Shown: one piece after another, positions 1 through 8,929 of the stretch | Position numbering within the stretch: position 1 is the stretch's first letter | How the letters are laid out: each line of letters opens with the position of its first letter | Assembly: GCA_001768195.1 (NCBI GenBank) | Contig: MENI01000026.1 | Coordinates: 62,001 to 126,000, forward strand | Source: Bacteroidetes bacterium GWA2_40_15 | Lineage (GTDB): Bacteria; Bacteroidota; Bacteroidia; Bacteroidales; VadinHA17 | Direction: 5' to 3' | Length of the DNA: 64,000 bases | Notes under the pieces: model-generated | Database searches by the model: none | The model's input: the letters and a program-made list of their open reading frames with translations, nothing else | Told to the model about the DNA's origin: nothing | Program-made: the position numbers and the translations under genes

Positions 1-174
1 CCAGGATGGCCTGACAATAGTCATTGACATTACCATCATGTTTGACTTTTCCCCGTTGAATTTCTCATCTGCTTTTCTTATGATCTCTGTTGCAGATAAC
101 TGCTGAGCAGGAATGTCAGATAAGCTGAATACCATAAAAACTGTACTTACAAAAGCTGAAAAAAGAGTTTTCAT
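1..174 (-). CDS. Outer membrane lipoprotein-sorting protein (LolA-like), N-terminal part
   Basis: Only the first 58 codons are inside the window; the gene runs off the left edge. The ATG is at 174 and is followed by a signal peptide (MKTLF, a hydrophobic stretch to about residue 22, then PAQQ). The mature start contains the phrase MTIVRPSW, typical of the COG2834-type outer membrane lipoprotein-sorting family of Bacteroidota, whose members usually sit beside an RND/MMPL exporter and are thought to act in the periplasm in lipid or lipoprotein traffic. The neighbour that would confirm this is outside the window. Family assignment rests on the N-terminus only. Confidence 0.65.
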   Translation of the reverse strand, partial: MKTLFSAFVSTVFMVFSLSDIPAQQLSATEIIRKADEKFNGEKSNMMVMSMTIVRPSW

Positions 175-242
175 TTTTAGAATTTGTTTATCGAATTTAA
201 CTCTTTTTTTGTCGTAAAGGGTTCCATAATTCCTAAAAAACA

Positions 243-250
243 TATATTTG
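243..250 (+). promoter_or_regulatory. Possible -7 box TATATTTG upstream of the GH16-like gene
   Basis: Matches the Bacteroidota TAnnTTTG element and lies 69 nt before the ATG at 319. No clear -33 TTG was seen, so this rests on the -7 box and position alone. Confidence 0.3.
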
Positions 251-318
251 AACATCCTGAATGCATTTTTATAGAAAGATTTTTTATCTTTATCAGTTGT
301 ACATAAACCAATTTTACA

Positions 319-1935
319 ATGGCAAGTCTCAAGCTTTTACTGGGATTGATCCCTTCAACTTCTAAAATTGAGCAGGCCGAAAAGGCTTTAATTGCTGAAT
401 TTGAGAAACTCAATACCTTTGCAGGGTCCGATCAGCTGGCGAAATATAATGAGCTGAATGAAAAAGTCAATTCTGCCGGATTTACACAGAAAAGGAAGGA
501 GATTGAATCTCTCCAGTACAAGAATTCTGAAGAATTTTCAAAGGAGAAGGAGTTTTTATCCCTTCAGAAGGCTAAAGATATTGTTCTTTACTTTAAAACT
601 GTTTCCGGCAGTGAGCTTAAGAGATTCAGGGAAATGGATGGCTCAGATAAGATCAGGGAATTTGAATCCCTTGAGAAATATATTCAGTCTGCCGAATTCA
701 GGGAAAAGCAGAAAATGCGTCCAATTACCTTCAAAGATACTGATGAGTACAGAAAACTTATTGAATTCAATGCCCTGAAAGCTGATGCAGAGATCAAAGG
801 ATTTTTAAAATCAGGTTTGAAAGAGGATGAAAAGAAATCCAAAACCGTTCTCAGGTATGAGGAGCTTGATGCACTGATGAAATCGGCTGATTTCATTGCA
901 AAAAAGAACATGAAACCCATCACTTTTAAAGACACTGAGGAGTATAAGAAGCTACTGGAGTATAACAGGGTCAAAAGCAGTGTTGAGATAAAAGAGTTTT
1001 ATAAATTCAAAGCATCGAAGGAGTATGCCAATTTCCTGAATACAGACGGATCAGCACGTTTGAAGAGATATGAAGAACTCAAAGAGTTAGTGGCCGCACC
1101 GGAATTCAAGGAAAAGAAAGAGTATCTCCTGGACAAGAAGAGATTTGAGAAAACTGAGATGTTCAGGGAGGTTCAGGAATATGACAAGCTTAAAAAGGAT
1201 TCTGATATCATATGGTATTTCAAGGTAAAGGATTCAAACAAATTTGACATACTTAAAAACAGAGAACTGACATTCAGTGATGAGTTTGAAGGAGATAAGC
1301 TTGAAACTAAAACATGGCTCACAAATTACTACTGGGGAGAAAAGCTGCTGCACGACAGGTACTCAGTTGAATCAGATCTTCAGGCATATACTGAGAAAGA
1401 AAACTTTGAAGTGAGGAACAGCGTTCTTAAAATTATTACCAAACCACAAAAAGTATCAGGTAAGATCTGGTCAGCTGACAAAGGATTCTCAACCAAAGAA
1501 TTCAACTATACATCAGGAATTGTATGTACAGGGAACAGTTTCAGGCAGAAGTACGGAACATTTACTGCCAAGATCAAGCTTGGAGACCCGAATGCCAAAA
1601 ACGCATTCTGGATGCTGGCAGATAAGATCACTCCTCATATAGATGTTTGCCGTACTGCAAAAGGGAAGGTATGGTTCGATTACTTCACACCAAAGGGTGG
1701 TAATTCAAAAACTTCAATCGGGTCAAGATATGCGGGAGATTTCTTCATATTTACACTTCAGTGGACGTCCGACAAGCTTGTCTGGAAGATAAATGATACA
1801 GAAGTCTATAAACAGACATCTGATATCCCGCAGGAACCGATGTATATTCTTCTTTCCGGTGGATTGGATAAACCTCTTAATGGGATGACGTCGATGGAAA
1901 TAGACTGGATACGGGTATACCAGCCCAAAAAATAA
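319..1935 (+). CDS. GH16-fold protein with N-terminal repeats; catalytic residues replaced
   Basis: A 538-residue protein. Residues about 40-315 are a lysine/glutamate-rich helical region made of about four related units of 60-80 residues; two neighbouring units share PITFKDT followed by EY(R/K)KL. Residues about 317-538 look like a glycoside hydrolase family 16 (laminarinase-like) jelly roll: LTFSDEF at the start, a KYGTFTAKIKL strand, AFWML, and a closing MEIDWIRVYQ. GH16 enzymes need the motif E-x-D-x-(x)-E; here the same place reads H440-I-D442-V-C-R445, so both glutamates are gone and only the middle Asp remains. No signal peptide is visible, which is unusual for GH16. It may be a binding or structural protein rather than an enzyme. 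It converges with the propeller kinase gene. Confidence 0.75.
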   Translation: MASLKLLLGLIPSTSKIEQAEKALIAEFEKLNTFAGSDQLAKYNELNEKVNSAGFTQKRKEIESLQYKNSEEFSKEKEFLSLQKAKDIVLYFKTVSGSELKRFREMDGSDKIREFESLEKYIQSAEFREKQKMRPITFKDTDEYRKLIEFNALKADAEIKGFLKSGLKEDEKKSKTVLRYEELDALMKSADFIAKKNMKPITFKDTEEYKKLLEYNRVKSSVEIKEFYKFKASKEYANFLNTDGSARLKRYEELKELVAAPEFKEKKEYLLDKKRFEKTEMFREVQEYDKLKKDSDIIWYFKVKDSNKFDILKNRELTFSDEFEGDKLETKTWLTNYYWGEKLLHDRYSVESDLQAYTEKENFEVRNSVLKIITKPQKVSGKIWSADKGFSTKEFNYTSGIVCTGNSFRQKYGTFTAKIKLGDPNAKNAFWMLADKITPHIDVCRTAKGKVWFDYFTPKGGNSKTSIGSRYAGDFFIFTLQWTSDKLVWKINDTEVYKQTSDIPQEPMYILLSGGLDKPLNGMTSMEIDWIRVYQPKK

Positions 1936-1945
1936 ACAATGGAAA

Positions 1946-1965
1946 GGATGCTCGCGAGTCATCCC
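1946..1965. repeat. Copy of palindromic repeat (14-mer TCGCGAGTCATCCC) between convergent genes
   Basis: The segment is an imperfect palindrome, GGATG-CTCGCGAG-TCATCC with one base missing in the left arm. It fills the gap between the stop of the GH16-like gene and the stop of the propeller kinase. The 14-mer at 1952-1965 is the exact reverse complement of 38457-38470 and 38478-38491. It could end transcription on both strands, but no T-run follows. Confidence 0.6.
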
Positions 1966-4900
1966 TATACATCTGCAGCAGGAATTGAAATATAAAAAAC
2001 TGATCCCTTATCCTTTTCACTTTCAACCCATAGACGTCCGTTATGCTTCTCAACAAAATCTTTACAAAGCAATAATCCCAGTCCGGTACTGATTTCTCCT
2101 TCAGTGCCGGGCCTGTTTGTCTTCTCATCAAGGTGGAAAAGTTTTTGTAGAAGTTCCCGGTTCATTCCTATACCATTATCCTGAACTGCGATTTCAATCT
2201 GATCATTTCTGTTTATTGAAGCAAATATGTCAATTTTACCGCCGGGACGGGTGAATTTCACTGAATTTGAGACAAGGTTTCTCAGAACTGACTGAAGCAT
2301 GTTTTTATCACCAAAGACTGTTATTTCATCAGGTATAATGCAGGTTACTTCAATCTTTTTTGCCTTAGCCTGCTCAACAAGCAATGAAAGACTTTCACCG
2401 ACTAATGCTGAAAGTTTTATTTTTTCAGGATTAAAAGGGATATGACCCTGTTTCATGCGCGCCCAGTTAAGCAGGTTTTCCAGGAGCCGGAAAAGACTGG
2501 CAGAAGAAGACTGTAACACTTTAATGATCTCATTAATCTCCTCCCTGTTAAGATTCGGCATTTCGGCAGCCATCTCCTCAGTCAGCATCATAATGCTACT
2601 GAATGGTCCTCTCAGGTCATGCGCAAGAATTGAAAAGAACTTATCCTTTTCCGAATTGATTCTGACAAGTTCCTGATTGGTCTTTTCGATCGCGGTGTTT
2701 TTTTCCAGAATTTCATTTTTCTGTTCAGTCAGAACAGTGTTTTTCCGGATTATTTCAACGGTTTGTTTCTCTACTTTTTCCTGGAGTATTCTCTTATCAG
2801 ATTCCAGCTTTCTGAATCTGTACTTGATAAAACCAAAGATCGAAACAAGGATCAATAATCCTGATATTATGTAGAAAAATAAAGTCTGAAACCATGGAGG
2901 CCTTATTGTAAACGGAAAAGAAATTACGTTGCTAAACCTTCCATCAATATCCATGGTCTTAACTTTAAAAACATAATCCCTGTGATCCAGTTTGCCAAAT
3001 GAAACTTCAGTTCTTTCAGTCGGCAAATTCCAGTTATCATCAAATCCTTCCAGCATATACTGATACCTTATTTTGCTGCTTCCGGTAACTGAAACTGCTA
3101 TATAATCAAATGTGAGATAGTTGTTATTATATCTTAAACTCAGGTTTTCGGGGAGAAGACTCCATTTTGATATACCTGTAAAACGGATATTTCCAACTTC
3201 TACCCCATTATGCAGCAGAACAGGAGTATCTTTCCGGCCGGTAAGACCTGTCCATTGCATATCTTCATTAAACAACTTTATGCCAGTAAGCTGAATTGTA
3301 AGAGGAGAAAAATCCTTCCTTTCTCCTTTACTGTTATAAGCAGTCAGTCTGTCATTGGCTCCGATCCATACAGTTCCATCTTTGGTTTCGGTAATGGCGC
3401 CAAAATTACAGCCTATTCCTGTAAATCCATCTTCATAGCCATAATGCTTAAATCTCGGTGCTGAAGAGCCAATAGCCCCGGAATCAGGAGATACGGCATC
3501 AATTATAACAGGACCAAAGCGGGTCCCAAGCCAGATATTGTCTTTCGAATCCTGATAAATACTCAGAACATCCCTGTCTGTTTCAAAATCCCTGCCGGAA
3601 TAGCTTATGAAATTTGTTCCGTCATACCTCACAACTCCCGATCCGCCTGTTCCGAACCACATTGAGCCATCCCTGACCTGAATGATACAATAGACAATAT
3701 CATTGATGAACCCCTGCTTTGTGCTGTAATGTGTAACTTTTTCTTTTTCAATCATACAAATGCCGGCAGTTGCAGAAGCTATCCATATACGCCCTTCAGA
3801 ATCTTCAAACAGGCTGAGAATGTTGTTGCTGCTAATCCCCTGTTTCCATGAATAATTGTAAAAGTAAGTTCCGTCGTATTTTGAAAGCCCGGCGCTGTAT
3901 GAAGCAAACCAGATATTCCCATCTTTATCCTCAATTATCTTTCTTATTGTATCGCTGCACAAACCATGTTTCCTGGTAAATGTTTTCATGTATTTTCCAT
4001 CAAATACCGATACGCCACCGCCATCGGTACCGAACCAGATATCTTTATTCCTGGTCTTTAATATACTGTAGATCCTGTTATTACGAAAGCCATCTTTTTC
4101 ATCATAATAGACAAATCTTTTTTGTTCAATTCCATTTTCTTCTCTTATAAAGACCCTTGTTACATAACCTCCGAATGTCCCCAGCCATATATCACCTGGC
4201 TCATTTTCCATTATAGACATAACCATGCTGTTGCTCAGACCTTCGTTTATTGTTAAGTGTGTGAATAAAGTTCCTTCATATTTTATTAATCCTCCCCCTC
4301 TTGTTCCAAACCATAGATTCCCGTTTCTGTCCAGCAGGGAGCTCCTTATCATGTTACTTGCAAGTCCGTCTTTCTCTGTATAATTGATCAGATATTTACC
4401 ATTGAATACTGATATTCCTCCCTGTTCGGTTCCAATCCATAAATTTCCGGAACTGTCCTGGATCATTGTTCGCACCATGTCATATCCCGGACTGCTGCTA
4501 TAATTCTGACCAAAAGAGATAAAATCGGAACCATTAAAAGCCATAAGCATTTGTCTGTTACCTCCAAGCCAGATATTCCCGTCTTTATCCTTATACAGAC
4601 TATGAATATGATTCACGGGCAGTCCTTCACTTTCAGAATAGTTCGAAAATGACCTTCCGTCGAAGACAGATATTCCCGCATCATTTGTTGAAATCCATAT
4701 TCTGCCTGAATTATCTTCCGCAATTGATCTTATATAATTGTGACACAGACCCTGATCAACAGTATAATTTGTGAAGGTTCTGCCACTGTAAACTGAAAGC
4801 CCTCCGGCTGTTCCAAGCCAAATTTTTCCCTTGCTGTCTTCAAATATACAGTTTACTACATTATTAACCAGGCCTGATGAATCTGTAAATTTGCACAGGT

Positions 4901-5549
4901 TTAAACCGTCGTACCTGATCGCCCCTCCACCGAAGCTTCCGATCCAGAGGTTTTCATTGATATCAATACAGACAGAAAGTATAAGATTATTGTTAAGTCC
5001 CTGTTCTGTTGTATAATGAGAAAAATACTTTCCATCATACTTGGTTAAGCCATCATCGGTTCCCAGCCAGATATTACCTGCCTTATCCTGTGCCATGTTC
5101 CTGATCTGATCATGCCTCAACCCCTGAATTTTACTGAGGCTGCTGAAATTCATGGGATTAATCTCTTTGCTGTGTGCAGTTTTGGCCTGAACAATTTCCG
5201 GAGCTCTGGATAAAACACAGATTTCATTTACCTTAATAATTTCAGGAAGTTTTATTCCGTCCTTCCCGGGAGTTTTTACCACAGGAGGTTTCATTCTCAA
5301 TATCTGTGGCGGTCCGACCGGTTCAATATTGATATCTCCCTTAATTTCATTTTTTGTATTTACCCTGGTGGTGTAGGGCTTTCCTGCAACAATTTTCAAA
5401 GGTGGTTCTACCAGTTCATCAGGTACAACATATCCTTTTGCCGGAATTACAGATATAACGGGTTTTTCCTTCCTGATGTTAACTTCTTCCGGGGCACAGG
5501 AAATAATAAAAACCATCAGGCCCATGAATATTGCATTGCCTGTTTTCAT
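1965..5549 (-). CDS. Lipoprotein-type two-propeller sensor histidine kinase (Reg_prop/Y_Y_Y)
   Basis: A 1194-residue membrane sensor kinase. A signal peptide with lipobox FIISC (Cys about 18) is followed by a proline-rich linker, then about 14 Reg_prop repeats of the form GNIWLGT..GG..(Y/F)DG (roughly residues 150-750), enough for two seven-bladed propellers. A Y_Y_Y immunoglobulin-like domain (about 790-875), a membrane helix (about 887-908), a coiled coil, a HisKA domain with phosphoacceptor His977 (ILAHDLRGP) and a complete HATPase domain (N box NLVSNSVKF, DNGIG, GLGLL) follow. Unlike the Bacteroides hybrid two-component systems it has no receiver or AraC domain, so its partner regulator is elsewhere. 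It is divergent from an ECF sigma/anti-sigma pair. In relatives the propeller senses saccharides; the ligand here is unknown. Confidence 0.9.
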   Translation of the reverse strand: MKTGNAIFMGLMVFIISCAPEEVNIRKEKPVISVIPAKGYVVPDELVEPPLKIVAGKPYTTRVNTKNEIKGDINIEPVGPPQILRMKPPVVKTPGKDGIKLPEIIKVNEICVLSRAPEIVQAKTAHSKEINPMNFSSLSKIQGLRHDQIRNMAQDKAGNIWLGTDDGLTKYDGKYFSHYTTEQGLNNNLILSVCIDINENLWIGSFGGGAIRYDGLNLCKFTDSSGLVNNVVNCIFEDSKGKIWLGTAGGLSVYSGRTFTNYTVDQGLCHNYIRSIAEDNSGRIWISTNDAGISVFDGRSFSNYSESEGLPVNHIHSLYKDKDGNIWLGGNRQMLMAFNGSDFISFGQNYSSSPGYDMVRTMIQDSSGNLWIGTEQGGISVFNGKYLINYTEKDGLASNMIRSSLLDRNGNLWFGTRGGGLIKYEGTLFTHLTINEGLSNSMVMSIMENEPGDIWLGTFGGYVTRVFIREENGIEQKRFVYYDEKDGFRNNRIYSILKTRNKDIWFGTDGGGVSVFDGKYMKTFTRKHGLCSDTIRKIIEDKDGNIWFASYSAGLSKYDGTYFYNYSWKQGISSNNILSLFEDSEGRIWIASATAGICMIEKEKVTHYSTKQGFINDIVYCIIQVRDGSMWFGTGGSGVVRYDGTNFISYSGRDFETDRDVLSIYQDSKDNIWLGTRFGPVIIDAVSPDSGAIGSSAPRFKHYGYEDGFTGIGCNFGAITETKDGTVWIGANDRLTAYNSKGERKDFSPLTIQLTGIKLFNEDMQWTGLTGRKDTPVLLHNGVEVGNIRFTGISKWSLLPENLSLRYNNNYLTFDYIAVSVTGSSKIRYQYMLEGFDDNWNLPTERTEVSFGKLDHRDYVFKVKTMDIDGRFSNVISFPFTIRPPWFQTLFFYIISGLLILVSIFGFIKYRFRKLESDKRILQEKVEKQTVEIIRKNTVLTEQKNEILEKNTAIEKTNQELVRINSEKDKFFSILAHDLRGPFSSIMMLTEEMAAEMPNLNREEINEIIKVLQSSSASLFRLLENLLNWARMKQGHIPFNPEKIKLSALVGESLSLLVEQAKAKKIEVTCIIPDEITVFGDKNMLQSVLRNLVSNSVKFTRPGGKIDIFASINRNDQIEIAVQDNGIGMNRELLQKLFHLDEKTNRPGTEGEISTGLGLLLCKDFVEKHNGRLWVESEKDKGSVFYISIPAADV

Positions 5550-5693
5550 AAGATATTGATTAACAGAATGTCCATAGATATTTCATGCGTTATTAGAGTG
5601 CTATTCTTTTAAAGGTTGCCATTCAGAATCGAAAATTAAGCATTATTCTGTAACTTTTGCCAGGTTTATCCGTCTTTGCATTGTATCAGTTTT

Positions 5694-6179
5694 ATGACAG
5701 TTAAAGAATATAACCGTTCTGTTGAGGAGTATTCCGATTCAATATACCGCTTCATTCTTGGAAACATAAAGGATGAGGAGAGGTCGAATGATATTGTCCA
5801 GGACAGCTATGAGAAACTCTGGAGAAATGTAGTTGAGATTGAATATTGGGTAGTTAAATCCTGGCTCTTTTCAACCGCATATCATACTATGATAGATATG
5901 ATCCGGAAGGAAAAGAGAATGTTACGCATCGAACCCTCTCATGAAAGGGAGATGATTTATGAATCGGGGTATACTGATCTGAATGAAATACTTCACAAAG
6001 CGCTTGAAAGGCTGCCCGGGCAACAAAAAGTATCGGTGATGCTCAGGGATTATGAAGGCTACAGTTACAAAGAGATTGGAGAAATTACGGGCCTTAGTGA
6101 GGCCCAGGTGAAAATAAATATTTACAGAGGCCGTATTGCCCTGAAATCTTTTATCGGAAAAATTGAAACTGTTCTATAG
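5694..6179 (+). CDS. ECF RNA polymerase sigma factor
   Basis: A 161-residue sigma-70 family protein of the extracytoplasmic-function type. Region 2 (about residues 10-75) contains the DIVQDSYEKLW segment that contacts core polymerase and the -10 element. Region 4 (about 105-158) has LPGQQKVSVMLRDYEGYSYKEIGEITGLS and ends in a helix-turn-helix with VKINIYRGR. The frame is open up to 5676, but MTVKEY at 5694 is the usual beginning for the family, so that start was chosen. The anti-sigma gene begins one base after its stop, showing a two-gene operon. Target genes are not evident in the window. Confidence 0.88.
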   Translation: MTVKEYNRSVEEYSDSIYRFILGNIKDEERSNDIVQDSYEKLWRNVVEIEYWVVKSWLFSTAYHTMIDMIRKEKRMLRIEPSHEREMIYESGYTDLNEILHKALERLPGQQKVSVMLRDYEGYSYKEIGEITGLSEAQVKINIYRGRIALKSFIGKIETVL

Positions 6180-6180
6180 A

Positions 6181-7272
6181 ATGAAAATCGACAGATCAAA
6201 TTACGAAATCTGGTTCATTGACTGGCTCGATGGAAACCTGAATAATGATCAGGTTGAACAGCTCAATCAATTTCTTTCAGAAAATCCTGACCAGAAGGAA
6301 GAACTGAAGGAAATGGATTCATCGCCTATTATTCCTTTGCCTTATGAATTCATGGGTAAATCAGGACTTTTTAGAGCGCCTTCCGATATCACAGAATCAC
6401 AGTTCGAATTCCTCTGTGCAGCTTATGCTGAAAACGACCTTTCATCTCAGGAACTTCAAGAGTTCTCTCAAATAATTGATATTGATCCTCAAAAAAGGAA
6501 TTTATCGGAACTATTCAGGAGACTAAAACTAATTGCTCCCGATATCAGATATGTAAATAAGAAGAAACTCTTTAAGAGAACACCTCTGCAAAAAACTATT
6601 CGTCTGTCGGCTGCATTGCTAAGTGCTGCTGCAACTGCTGCAATCCTGATAACATTGTCCATTTTTATTCAGGAGGATGAAAAGGTTAATATCTCTCAAA
6701 TTATAACAAAGGAGAGTGGGGCACAGCAGTTAAACATTCCAAAACAAACTGATCATTCATTCATCGAACTTAGAAAATCTGAAGAAATAATAAGTATTAA
6801 AGAACCCGTGGCTGCTGTTAATAAAATAACAGCAGGGATCAAAGACGAGCTGCCTGAAAAGAATGAGATAACAGATTCATTACAGGAGTCCCTGTCTGCA
6901 GAATTAATATTTCCGGTTGAAATTCCTTCCTGTTCTGATATATTTTCAGTATCCGGGCCCGGGCTTCAGAAACTTGCTTTGATTTCTTTATCTGTTGACA
7001 ACCAGCCACAACCGGAAGAAAGATGGGCCCCCGGAAGGTTCGTTGCAAAACTCTTCAGAGATAAGATCCTGAAGGATGATACAACTGATGACAGTCCTAT
7101 AAAAGGTTACGAGATTGCAGAAGCAGGTGTTACGGGGATAAATAAGCTTTTTGGCTGGGAAATGACGTTCGAAAAGAACAATGATGAGAACGGAGAGCTG
7201 AAATCAATATACTTCAGTTCAAAAATACTTAAGATCCAGGCACCTGTAAATAAGTCAGAAAACAAATATTAG
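6181..7272 (+). CDS. Anti-sigma-factor-like membrane protein
   Basis: A 363-residue protein starting directly after the ECF sigma stop. The N-terminus (YEIWFIDWLDGNLNNDQVEQLNQFLSENP) resembles the cytoplasmic sigma-binding zinc-less anti-sigma domain found beside ECF factors in Bacteroidota. One membrane helix lies at about residues 141-163 and is followed by a periplasmic region of about 200 residues with no recognised fold. The in-frame ATG at 6163 lies inside the sigma gene; 6181 fits better. By position it probably holds the sigma factor inactive until an envelope signal is received. Function is inferred from context; the periplasmic part matches nothing I know. Confidence 0.65.
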   Translation: MKIDRSNYEIWFIDWLDGNLNNDQVEQLNQFLSENPDQKEELKEMDSSPIIPLPYEFMGKSGLFRAPSDITESQFEFLCAAYAENDLSSQELQEFSQIIDIDPQKRNLSELFRRLKLIAPDIRYVNKKKLFKRTPLQKTIRLSAALLSAAATAAILITLSIFIQEDEKVNISQIITKESGAQQLNIPKQTDHSFIELRKSEEIISIKEPVAAVNKITAGIKDELPEKNEITDSLQESLSAELIFPVEIPSCSDIFSVSGPGLQKLALISLSVDNQPQPEERWAPGRFVAKLFRDKILKDDTTDDSPIKGYEIAEAGVTGINKLFGWEMTFEKNNDENGELKSIYFSSKILKIQAPVNKSENKY

Positions 7273-7360
7273 TACCTTCCCGGGAAGATTTACTCAATCT
7301 ACTTTCGATTTTAGTGCACCGGCTTACGATGCTTTTATTTTTTCTTTGGTCATACTCCCT

Positions 7361-7368
7361 TATATTTG
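7361..7368 (+). promoter_or_regulatory. -7 promoter box TATATTTG
   Basis: Bacteroidota TAnnTTTG match 24 nt before the ATG of the ThiF/MoeB-like gene at 7393, in the 120-nt gap after the anti-sigma gene. No -33 element was seen. Confidence 0.45.
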
Positions 7369-7392
7369 CATATATGATCAAATAAACTCTCC

Positions 7393-8163
7393 ATGGAATC
7401 CCTCCTTCTTTCACAGCACGAAATCAGAAGATACAACAGGCAGATAATGATTCCTGAAATAGGATTAAAAGGACAGGAAGAACTGAAGAAGGCAAGTGTA
7501 TTGGTTGTAGGTGCCGGCGGACTGGGATGTCCGGTGCTTCAGTATCTTACGGCAGCAGGTGTAGGGAAAATTGCAATTGCTGAATTTGACAAGGTTGATG
7601 AGACAAACCTCCAGAGACAGGTATTGTATGGCACCTCCGATGTGGGGAAACTCAAATCAATTATTGCAAAAAAACGTCTTGAACATCTTAATGCAAATGT
7701 TGAATTTGAAATAATAAACCTCAAACTTGAACCCTTCAATGCGCTTGGTACAATTGGCAATTTCGATATTATAGTGGATGCCACTGATAACCTTGAGACC
7801 AGGTATGTTATTAATGATTCATGTGTAATCCTCAACAAACCGATGGTGCATGGATCAATCTACAAATTTGAAGGTCTGATATCAGTCTTTAACTATAAGG
7901 GTGGACCTACCTACAGATGTTACAATCCCTCAGGCCCCGGGGGAAATTTCAGGAATCCTTCCTCCGCCCGGGTGGGATTGATCGGAGCGCTGCCGGGCAT
8001 AACAGGTACATACATGGCTAATGAAGTAATTAAGATGATCACCGGAAACGGAGAGGTATTGGCAGGCAAAATATTACTGGTGAACATACTTAATAACACA
8101 TTCAAAACGTTTACTGTAAATAACATTCCTGAAAATCACAATATCAAGAATTTAAGTATTTAA
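7393..8163 (+). CDS. ThiF/MoeB/HesA-family adenylyltransferase lacking the zinc cysteines
   Basis: A 256-residue E1-like enzyme. Members adenylate the C-terminal Gly-Gly of a small sulfur carrier such as MoaD or ThiS. The ATP site GAGGLG (about residue 36), the arginine finger region NLQRQVLYG and the DATDN motif are intact. The usual zinc site (CxxC in CYRC plus a C-terminal CxxC) is mostly missing: the first pair reads T-Y-R-C and the C-terminal pair is absent. The conserved Cys of the crossover loop is Ser (PSSARVG). There is no C-terminal rhodanese domain. A MoaD-like carrier is encoded at 33016-33249, but the genes are not linked, so the partner is uncertain. Confidence 0.85.
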   Translation: MESLLLSQHEIRRYNRQIMIPEIGLKGQEELKKASVLVVGAGGLGCPVLQYLTAAGVGKIAIAEFDKVDETNLQRQVLYGTSDVGKLKSIIAKKRLEHLNANVEFEIINLKLEPFNALGTIGNFDIIVDATDNLETRYVINDSCVILNKPMVHGSIYKFEGLISVFNYKGGPTYRCYNPSGPGGNFRNPSSARVGLIGALPGITGTYMANEVIKMITGNGEVLAGKILLVNILNNTFKTFTVNNIPENHNIKNLSI

Positions 8164-8183
8164 AATTCCTTAATATATTAAAT

Positions 8184-8891
8184 ATGAGATTACTTCTGAT
8201 AAGCAACTCCACCAATCCCGGTGAACCATATCTCGATTATCCAAAGAATAATATCAGGGATTTCCTTGGCAAAAAGCCGGTAAAGGCACTATTCATCCCA
8301 TATGCAGCTGTTACTTTTTCATACGAAACCTATGAAGAAAAGGTGAATGAAAGGTTCAGGGAAATTGGACACGAAGTTGTTTCAATACATCACTATGCTG
8401 ATCCTGTAGCTGCAGTCAGAGAGGCACATGCTATTGTTGTGGGTGGAGGAAATACCTGGAAACTGCTGAAAACTATCCGTGAAAATAACCTTATTGATGT
8501 GGTGAGAGAAAAGGTTCTGTCGGGCACTCCATATATAGGATGGAGCGCAGGCTCCAACATGGCATGTCCAACAATTAAGACCACTAACGACATGGCTGTT
8601 GTTGAACCGGATTCTTTTAATTCTTTCAATCTTATTCCATTTCAGATCAATCCTCATTACCTCGATGCAAATCCTGCCGGACATGCCGGAGAAACAAGGG
8701 AACAGAGGATTGAGGAGTTCATCGAGGTGAATCCCGGTATAATTGTTGCAGGATTGAGAGAGGGTTGTATGTTTCTGCTTGAGAAAAAAACAATTAAGCT
8801 GATCGGAAAACGCAAAGTAAGGGTATTTAAAAAAGGACAGTTACCGGCTGAGTTGGGTACTGAGGATGATCTCTCTTTCCTCCTTCAATAA
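8184..8891 (+). CDS. pepE: Dipeptidase E (peptidase family S51)
   Basis: A 235-residue cytoplasmic serine peptidase that releases N-terminal aspartate from dipeptides in characterised relatives. The VVGGGNTWKLL segment and the nucleophile elbow GWSAGSN (Ser near residue 120) are present, and the INPHY segment supplies the His. The length is normal for PepE. The gene lies 20 nt after the ThiF-like gene and 38 nt before the AsmA-like gene, which suggests co-transcription, though no functional link is apparent. Confidence 0.88.
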   Translation: MRLLLISNSTNPGEPYLDYPKNNIRDFLGKKPVKALFIPYAAVTFSYETYEEKVNERFREIGHEVVSIHHYADPVAAVREAHAIVVGGGNTWKLLKTIRENNLIDVVREKVLSGTPYIGWSAGSNMACPTIKTTNDMAVVEPDSFNSFNLIPFQINPHYLDANPAGHAGETREQRIEEFIEVNPGIIVAGLREGCMFLLEKKTIKLIGKRKVRVFKKGQLPAELGTEDDLSFLLQ

Positions 8892-8929
8892 TCAGGGAAC
8901 AGGGTTGACTACTTACTTAATAAGAACCA

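Noticed and set aside
7276..7287. CTTCCCGGGAAG palindrome after the anti-sigma gene as a terminator
   Set aside because: The arms leave no room for a loop and no T-run follows; probably chance.
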